Part shown: in pieces, positions 60,201-64,000 of the stretch | How positions within the stretch are numbered: the stretch's first letter is position 1 | Layout of the letters: each line of letters opens with the position of its first letter | Source: Nectonema munidae | Taxonomy: Eukaryota; Nematomorpha; Nectonematoida; Nectonematidae | Length of the DNA: 64,000 nt | Direction: 5' to 3' | Assembly (NCBI GenBank): GCA_030549495.1 | Contig: JAUIRK010000987.1 | Span: 620,001 to 684,000 of the forward strand | The notes under the pieces: model-generated | Told to the model about the DNA's origin: nothing | What the model saw: only the letters and a program-made list of their open reading frames with translations | Databases searched by the model: none | Made by a program: the position numbers and the translations under genes

Positions 60201-61017
60201 AGACTACAAAATGTCTTCCTTTTTAATCATACTCAAACAGTTAAATAAAAGTTATAGTTCTACACTGAAATGGCTTCAAGGTTGACGTTTTGTGTTCAGT
60301 ATAACAACTTTGTGCTCACGCCTTACTTTGTCAACTTTTATTTGCTTGATTAAAAGTACCTATATTCGAAATGAACTTCCAAAATTTGTCCACTCGTCTA
60401 AATAAGTACGCCACAAATGAGTGTTTTTGGTTTGGAATTTCCAAGTTTTCGGTAGCAACTGTACTCCTATTAAACTCACTGTGTTCACTTGCTACTTTTG
60501 ACAAGCAGCTTTTTGCGTTGTATTTTTCTATCGACATTTTCACATTTATATGACATCCTTTAAATGTGTTAGTTAAATGTATTAATTTATAAACTTTTCC
60601 ATATTTTTCTTTATTTTTTTTAAAAGCAAATTCAAAGTTTCGGTCCTTTACTGTTGCTGTTGATATAAAAGTGATTTATCTTTTAAATAAGAGTGTCAAT
60701 ATTTTACTCTTTCGCAGAAAATTGTGTCATGCTTTAAGCCAAATTTTTCAAGTTTTCACCAACAAGATGCACACGAGTTCTTCATGTTTCTCGTTGAAGG
60801 TCTGCATGAAGATTTGAATGCCGTGAAAGAACTTAAGCACTCGCTCAGCCCTGTCAAGAAAGATAGTGAAAATGTGAGTGAATCCAGTGAAGTAGAAGAA
60901 GGGGACGCGCATCCTTGTGAGAGTCACCTCAGTCAAGAAACGCTCGAAAGACGGGGGAAAAAAGCGTGGTCCATGTATCAAAAGAAAAACTCCTCTGTCA
61001 TCGTTGACCTAATGCAA
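39014..61017 (+). CDS. USP8: Ubiquitin-specific protease 8 (UBPY), spliced gene, 3' end outside window
   Basis: USP8 removes ubiquitin from endocytosed receptors and ESCRT-0 on endosomes. Nine coding exons are proposed with matching phases: 39014-39253, 42236-42705, 48906-49113, 51797-51959, 52348-52836, 52890-52998, 53050-53272, 57808-58044 and 60718-61017, about 813 residues so far. Domains: N-terminal dimerisation/MIT-like helices (residues 1-110), rhodanese domain (about 185-340), Ser/Pro-rich linker with RRTSSASP near 600, and the USP core from about 637, with catalytic Cys in LGNTCYMN (about 648) and QQDAHEFF (about 729). The zinc-binding Cys pairs and His box lie downstream. The order rhodanese plus USP is specific to USP8. 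The linker is shorter than in vertebrates and lacks the long Glu/Lys coiled coil. Confidence 0.95.
39380..40545. repeat. Dispersed repeat R1, copy 2
   Basis: Second copy of the repeat described at 18165, here in USP8 intron 1 and without the hAT insertion. It runs directly into the ZBED-type hAT at 40563, as copy 1 does at 21702. Confidence 0.7.
40563..41560 (-). mobile_element. ZBED5-type hAT relic, composite copy 2 (5'-truncated)
   Basis: Left end reads GTGGTTCACAAACTTT. On the minus strand, 40780-40977 reads ALKVLIRFVPTHDCDQAFPM then LLDIETKSRNRLEG, the C-terminal hAT region (LLPFxTTYxCExGFSxLxxIKTKxRNRL), and 41038-41256 reads ISFYFPNLQKF. Similarity to 21702-22760 is clear to about 41560. 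Confidence 0.78.
41561..42235. other. USP8 intron 1 tail, nothing recognised
   Basis: AT-rich; no coding or repeat ends supported. Confidence 0.4.
42236..42705 (+). CDS. USP8: USP8 exon 2, end of helical domain and start of rhodanese
   Basis: Acceptor TTCCAAG ends at 42235; donor GTAAAA starts at 42706. It begins VYYNCILGKNPQDALQQAEN (human FHSILGPGNIKKAVEEAERL). A charged linker follows, then SRGVSFISSQEFFNLYS and LLFVIDVRSAAAFEESSL, the first rhodanese strands, ending NIPEEDLTPG (human SVPEEAISPG). Confidence 0.93.
42706..43710. other. USP8 intron 2, first kb
   Basis: Only a pogo-like end motif TACAGTCAAGCTCGTTTATC at 43255 was noticed, without a partner. Confidence 0.35.
43711..43880 (+). 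repeat. SINE-2 copy
   Basis: GGGTTCGATTCAGCATCAAG (B box), TCATAGTTTGACACACGCGG and CAATGAAAACACTCGAAGG match the other family members. The head is diverged (AGTTGCTTAGATACTTC). Confidence 0.72.
44658..44815 (+). repeat. Dispersed repeat R3, copy 1
   Basis: Shares CGCCATCT, AAATTTCGTATATCCTATTC, GATTCTATAATGGCGCCACC and CCTAACGC-like words, in order, with 62636-62735. Non-coding. Confidence 0.55.
44861..45020 (+). repeat. SINE-2 copy
   Basis: GTAAGGTTGGTTAGATATCT (A-box region), GTTTCGATCC (B box), CATCAAGCCTTCTTTGTTCA and CAATAAAAACACTCCAAAG follow the family order. Confidence 0.75.
45155..45559. mobile_element. hAT-type MITE (about 405 bp)
   Basis: Left end CAGTCGTTCTCGACC; right end inverted CAGTGATTCTCAACG. 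Both fit the CAGTGGTTCTCAAC terminus of hAT elements. The right inner part has GTTAAATTCCCCCAAGGGGG. No coding. Confidence 0.65.
46000..46800 (-). mobile_element. hAT relic interrupted by a piggyBac-type MITE
   Basis: The minus strand near 46800-46640 reads CIEHPLHLVVHDDLKN, then a SHLRTSHSDAILKR piece and HTNKM, resembling the hAT run C(A/I)xHxLxLVVxD...TRW. Coding-like DNA continues to 46000 on the far side of the MITE, and possibly up to 47560. No ends were found. Confidence 0.55.
46290..46428 (-). mobile_element. piggyBac-type MITE, copy 2 (131 bp, TTAA flanks)
   Basis: TTAA at 46290-46293 and 46425-46428. Body in reverse orientation to copy 1 at 6194, with the same inner words GCAGACGA, AAACGCAGACGAT, CTTATGTTCCAAAATAGGAA. 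Ends CCCATTTAAGACCAA and TTGGTCGTAAATGGG. Confidence 0.78.
48275..48358 (+). repeat. SINE-2 copy, 3'-truncated
   Basis: GGGGCGTGAGTAAGGTTGGT, ACTGGGTTTCGATAACTCAA and GGTCTTGGGTTCATTCC match the SINE-2 head; the tail after CATCAAGCCTACTT is lost. Confidence 0.72.
48573..48600. repeat. Poly-G run
   Basis: About 14 G then AGAAGGAGGGGGG. Low complexity; length may be unreliable. Confidence 0.8.
48906..49113 (+). CDS. USP8: USP8 exon 3, rhodanese core
   Basis: Acceptor TATTATAG ends at 48905; donor GTATTG starts at 49114. ARRDLFQQIVIIDWNGCEHK corresponds to human [20 protein letters not shown], and AIILYSAIFK to SLKDALFKW. The incoming phase (one base needed) and outgoing phase 0 fit the neighbours. 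Confidence 0.87.
49114..51460. other. USP8 intron 3
   Basis: 49140-49640 is GC-richer and unassigned. 50380-51010 has coding-like broken frames (+ strand pieces such as YQIYFEVIPKKSMFEVQKKC and EARVYYLVKFEDSPKGKNWL) with no family recognised. The rest is AT-rich. Confidence 0.35.
51460..51620. repeat. Homopolymer-rich stretch
   Basis: Alternating runs of G and T (51469-51560) followed by long A runs (51568-51612). Unlike anything nearby; it looks like low-quality or slipped sequence rather than biology. Confidence 0.6.
51797..51959 (+). CDS. USP8: USP8 exon 4, end of rhodanese domain
   Basis: Acceptor TGTTTTACAG ends at 51796; donor GTAATT starts at 51960. WHDDVQIKFEPAILELGYNN then WLDLYP matches human EPLVLEGGYENWLLCYP. 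A Ser/Pro-rich tail begins the linker. A homopolymer-rich stretch lies 180 bases upstream. Confidence 0.92.
52348..52836 (+). CDS. USP8: USP8 exon 5, linker
   Basis: Acceptor ACATTTTAG ends at 52347. It encodes EEIVYPFDLKCNGGED and a Pro/Lys-rich disordered linker (KKRNPLIPPHLPSVLSTPSL). The donor is uncertain: GTTTGT at 52837 or GTGGGA at 52855 both keep the phase needed by the next exon. Identity rests on position and frame rather than on similarity. Confidence 0.8.
52890..52998 (+). CDS. USP8: USP8 exon 6, linker
   Basis: Acceptor TTTGAATAG ends at 52889; donor GTATTT starts at 52999. It reads SLISRWKSNPNLIDKCDKVN then FDGFGKMRDLFSS. Frame fits both neighbours. No domain; low-complexity linker. 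Confidence 0.75.
53050..53272 (+). CDS. USP8: USP8 exon 7, linker with 14-3-3-like site
   Basis: Acceptor GATTCAG ends at 53049; donor GTATGC starts at 53273. It contains KATRRTSSASPPRFK, placed like the human 14-3-3 site KRSYSSPD that restrains USP8. Whether Ser in RTSSASP is phosphorylated is inference from the motif. Confidence 0.85.
53273..54480. other. USP8 intron 7, first part, nothing recognised
   Basis: No supported coding or repeat element. Confidence 0.4.
54481..54618 (-). repeat. SINE-1 copy (tRNA-derived)
   Basis: The minus strand reads AAGATGGCCTAGTAGTAGGA (A box), GGTCTGGGTTCGACTCCTGG (B box) and ends near GAATGCGATACCGACAAT, the body word of the copy at 38068. Confidence 0.78.
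55460..56830 (-). mobile_element. LINE relic, reverse transcriptase of the RTE-like group
   Basis: Minus strand, from 56680 down: KNAAIFITRQLIENRARNGH, then LYFALIGMEKASDSISRVLI and KWALRRKCVNEKLVQ (relatives: TTDAIFIVRQL, LYFAFVDLEKAFDRVPR, WWALRKLGV). At 56340 it reads YTDDFILIADSSEELGEN, with the catalytic Y-x-D-D. At 55850-55740 it reads RLNRTEMKMPRIM and near 55540 GGNWRRLIK, both tail motifs of these polymerases. The 5' half with the endonuclease is missing, as in most truncated LINEs. Confidence 0.85.
56831..57807. other. USP8 intron 7, last part, nothing recognised
   Basis: AT-rich; no supported element. Confidence 0.4.
57808..58044 (+). CDS. USP8: USP8 exon 8, USP Cys box
   Basis: Acceptor ACATTTTAAG ends at 57807; donor GTATCT starts at 58045. 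PPGATGLVNLGNTCYMNCII then QCLSNAYPLQKFF is the USP Cys box (human LTGLRNLGNTCYMNSILQCL). It ends LWSGTKKTLILENFR, matching human ALWTGQYRYISPKDFK. Confidence 0.96.
58045..60717. other. USP8 intron 8, nothing recognised
   Basis: 2.7 kb of AT-rich DNA. No coding or repeat family could be supported; small open stretches near 59840-60550 have no recognisable product. Confidence 0.4.
60718..61017 (+). CDS. USP8: USP8 exon 9, USP QQD box
   Basis: Acceptor CTTTCGCAG ends at 60717; donor GTATCA starts at 61018. FHQQDAHEFFMFLVEGLHED then LNAV matches human YSQQDSQELLLFLMDGLHED then LN. An acidic insert (ESSEVEEGDAHPCESH) precedes KKAWSMYQKKNSSVIVDLMQ (human HAWQKHKQLNESIIVALFQ). No further USP8 exon was found to 64000. 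Confidence 0.95.
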
Positions 61018-61599
61018 GTATCATTTAACAAAACTCTTTTCCTATCCTCCCACTGTTAATTGTCTTGATATGGGGAATGTTGGACATATTGTCGGTTTTA
61101 CACAGTCCTTTACGCTACTACCTCACCAAAAAGGGATGCAAGACATGCTCACATAGGCATTCTGTTATATGAAGGAATTACCACAACGAGTGTGTTTATC
61201 TATAAAATAGATAGTGTGATATAAGGAAGTATCTTTGTTTGAAATTCTTAGCTAAAGGCAATCATTGGCCAATGTCGGAAAAAGCATTCCCTTGAAAAAG
61301 GGACATTGCTCTACAAAGTAGAGACAGCGTTCTAGCCTCTGTAATTTGAGTGTGTTGCGTTTAAATACATCATCATACACAATTGGTAGCTTCTTTGCGA
61401 GTATAAAAACTATAAATTCAAAGTGTGAGATGTAAAGGCAACTTTATAATTCGAGAAATAAAACAAAATGTGTCAGGACCAATTATTTTCAACTAAAAAG
61501 TATAATTGAATTCAATAATGAGAAGTGTTAATTAGACTTTGTAGTCAATATGCTTCTTCTCAATTCGATATCTTTATTTCAATTATTTAAAAGACATGT

Positions 61600-61965
61600 T
61601 TCGGTTATGATTAGATTTTGGATATTACTTTCTTGTTTTAAGGCGAAGTCTTTAAATGAATATTTGAAACATAATTTTTTTTGTAATTTTGGATTTATAA
61701 GTCAATGCGAATTTGAGCCATAGTTGATCAAAAAGAGCAATGCAGCATAGAAAGTAAAGCCAGAAAGTAGGCTCTATAATTTAAAGCTTAAAAAGTGCAT
61801 CCCTATTGATTAGAGTAACTAAAAGAGTCAAGTTACCGTAATAGAATGCACAAGTTAGGATAAATACTTTGATTATATTTGCTAATTATCATTTAAACCG
61901 GCAAGTCTTTTATTCTAGAATTTAAAGTTATATCATGTTTATTCTTAGATATTGATTTTTTGTTC
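61600..61965. repeat. Dispersed repeat R1, copy 3 (partial)
   Basis: Matches the first 370 bp of the copy at 39380, including GCGAATTTGAGCCATAGTTG, CCCTATTGATTAGAGTAACT and AAGTCTTTTATTCTAGAA. Confidence 0.68.
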
Positions 61966-62635
61966 TTTATCTTGCTTTGAATATTTGAGAAAGTTCATAC
62001 ATTTACCTGAAATTTAATAGCCTTTTTAAATGTTCCTTTTGTGGTGTTGTAGATAATAGTAGGTGTTAGGTTTTCTTTAAGTGTAGCTTTAACACATTAG
62101 GTACCGCTGTACTCATTTGAGTACAGTAAAAGTATCCTAGGTTAGCTTCTACATATATAACTTAATGTTTAATTAGTTTGAGATCAAATTTTATAAAGTT
62201 TATTTTGCACTTCTTGTATTATTTTCTGTATAGACAATTTCATTATCGTTTTCACTTAGAGAATTGAATAGGCCATCCATATAAATGTGAGGTTTGTAGC
62301 AAGTTTTCTTTGCAAAATAAAATAGCTAAAAGAAAAAGGCAATAAGATGATATTCTCTCATTTTTGTTCCTAAAATTGCTTATGAAAAAGTCTAAGTCGT
62401 CTTAAAGCATCTTACAAATATATAAACTGCAAAAGTGAGCCATAGTCAGAACTGAAATCGTCTCTACCATGTCAGTCAGATCTGATTGTGAATTTGTCGG
62501 ATTACCGAATCATCAAGTCAGAGAGTTTATAGTTTCAGAAGATTTATTAGCTAAGGATAAAATATTTTTTATTTAACAAGTACAGTAAATCTCAAATGCT
62601 ATAAAAATAAATCTAGCCTGTTGAAAGAGCTACCT
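61966..62635. other. USP8 intron 9, nothing recognised
   Basis: AT-rich intron DNA without a supported element. Confidence 0.4.
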
Positions 62636-62735
62636 TTATAAAAGCGCCATCTTTCGCAAGTCCCAGCAAATTTACATATATCCCTTATTCAATTTTGATT
62701 CTATAAGAGCCCCACCTCTCTAACGCTCTAATTTT
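62636..62735 (+). repeat. Dispersed repeat R3, copy 2
   Basis: AGCGCCATCTTTCGCAAG, ACATATATCCCTTATTCAAT and GCCCCACCTCTCTAACGC align in order with 44730-44790. Confidence 0.5.
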
Positions 62736-63109
62736 AACTGGAGAGTGCGAGCTAAAATCAAAAAACTTAATTATGTTTATGGCTTTACATTTGAAAACAA
62801 TAAACATTTCACTTTTTTCAAAGTTTTTGTTTATAAATTTCTACTTGACTTTTACTCTTTTTGACTTAATTGAGCAGATATTTTTTATAATGTTCGATTG
62901 TTAAATTTTATAAGTGAAAAATCAAATCACTTTTTTTAAGAAAATTTGTTGATTATTATAATAAAAATATAATATCGAAAAAAATGTTTCAGTTGTTAAA
63001 AATGTACTTGATCTATTTATGACAGCTGTCAGAATTTTATTTGTAGACAGAAATATTAAAAAATAAACGCAATGATTTTCTTTTCTCGTATACTTTGATT
63101 TATGTTAGT

Positions 63110-63436
63110 TTGGTCCTCGGACATTTCGCCCCATTATTTTCAAAAGACAGTTCGTCCCATGGACAATTCGCCCCATTATTTTCATAAGACAGTTCGTCCC
63201 ATTATTTTCATAAGACATTTTGTTTCATGGACAATTCGCCCCGTTATTTTCATAAGACATTTTGTCTCATGGACAATTCTAAAAAATTAAGAGATAAATT
63301 GATTAATTTGAAATTATTTAATAGAGATAAAATAAACAATAATAAAAATAATTTTACACATATAATAAGCAAAGATGGATGAAACTAATAGCATATGAGA
63401 CAATTTGTCTATGGGGCGAAATGTCTGTCGACCGTT
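63110..63436. mobile_element. MITE with internal tandem repeats
   Basis: Left GGTCCTCGGACATTTCGCCC and right inverted GGTCGACAGACATTTCGCCC form the ends. Inside the left part are four or so units of about 37 bp built from ATTATTTTCATAAGACA plus a TTCGTCCC or TTCGCCCC word. No coding. Confidence 0.65.
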
Positions 63437-63671
63437 ATTTAAATAATTTTTTAATTATAAGGGCTAGCTACTTAAACGTTGGCTTTTGCTGCTTATAAAA
63501 ACTTGAAAATATCAAATAAACTCTAATTCTTTATGCCTCCTATTATTTTGAAATTATTCTGAGAACAGACGGTTCCATTTTAAATTAGGGAAAATTGCTT
63601 TATTAGTTTATTTTGTTTCCTTTCTCTCTTATGTTAATTATATAGCAAAATTTTCAATTTTGAGTAAAAGG

Positions 63672-63832
63672 TAAGGTGCAGCGGGTGTATTTTCATTGAG
63701 CAAGACTGATGTACCGCTTATGTCAAACTATGAACAAATTCGTATCGATAAGGAATCGAATCCAGAGGCTTCCGTGCTATGCCCATCATCTCAACCAACC
63801 TGCCATGCCACCCATAGAGTATGCTGTAGGGG
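63672..63832 (-). repeat. SINE-2 copy, diverged
   Basis: The minus strand reads GGCAGGTTGGTTGAGATGAT, a B box GGATTCGATTCC, TTGTTCATAGTTTGACATAA and CTCAATGAAAATAC, in the order of the family. Confidence 0.65.
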
Positions 63833-64000
63833 ATACGACAAATTAGTTTTCAAAAAACTTAAGTTATGCTCTAAAATTTTTTAGTTTTTGTTGAAGCTAT
63901 ATAACTTTTTCTGATAGACTTTTTTTCCTTAAAAGTTATTTTACTTTTTGTAAATTTTGGTAGCTTGTATCAATTTAGCTTTTAAACTATTTTTGAATGA

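Noticed and set aside
60331-60543. Opposing open stretches in USP8 intron 8
   Set aside because: Overlapping frames on both strands, no similarity and no splice signals that fit USP8.

Overview
The window is AT-rich animal nuclear DNA. It holds spliced genes with long introns packed with decayed DNA transposons, LINE fragments and tRNA-derived SINEs. The host exons have GT-AG borders and are much more GC-rich than their introns. The two host proteins and the mix of hAT, pogo/Tigger and piggyBac-type elements suggest an invertebrate animal; I cannot name the species from sequence alone.

Two host genes lie on the + strand. The first (about 51-25836, 5' part outside the window) encodes a lysosomal-type beta-N-acetylhexosaminidase of family GH20. 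Its exons carry the catalytic Asp-Glu pair and the family motifs WQ(D/E), APWYL and GGEACMWGE. It ends with a small Cys-rich last exon overlapping an AATAAA signal at 25845. The second gene (39014 to beyond the window) is the USP8/UBPY deubiquitinase. Nine coding exons are visible: N-terminal dimerisation helices, a rhodanese domain, a Ser/Pro-rich linker with an RRTSSASP 14-3-3-like site, and the first half of the USP catalytic core (Cys box and QQD box). The His box lies beyond the window. The two proteins have no direct functional link beyond the endosome/lysosome system in which their families work.

Layout. 1-5518: hexosaminidase exons, then an intron with a ZBED-type hAT relic and a Tigger relic. 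5519-11500: central GH20 exons; the introns hold a piggyBac-type MITE, a long hairpin MITE and a second Tigger. 11501-17616: a third Tigger apparently broken up by later insertions. 17617-25836: the last exons, with an intron holding a composite repeat, a nested hAT with a candidate target duplication, and another hAT deletion derivative. 25851-39013: intergenic, with an unclassified transposase relic, a tandem array that reappears inverted 4 kb away, a LINE, and SINEs. 39014-64000: USP8 with introns carrying a second copy of the composite repeat, SINEs, hAT relics, a second piggyBac MITE, an RTE-like LINE and a MITE with internal tandem repeats.

I see no bacterial-style operon, CRISPR array or intact tRNA gene. 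The most informative structures are the transposon nestings, the composite repeat shared between introns of the two neighbouring genes, the inverted tandem array, and the unusual features of the hexosaminidase.
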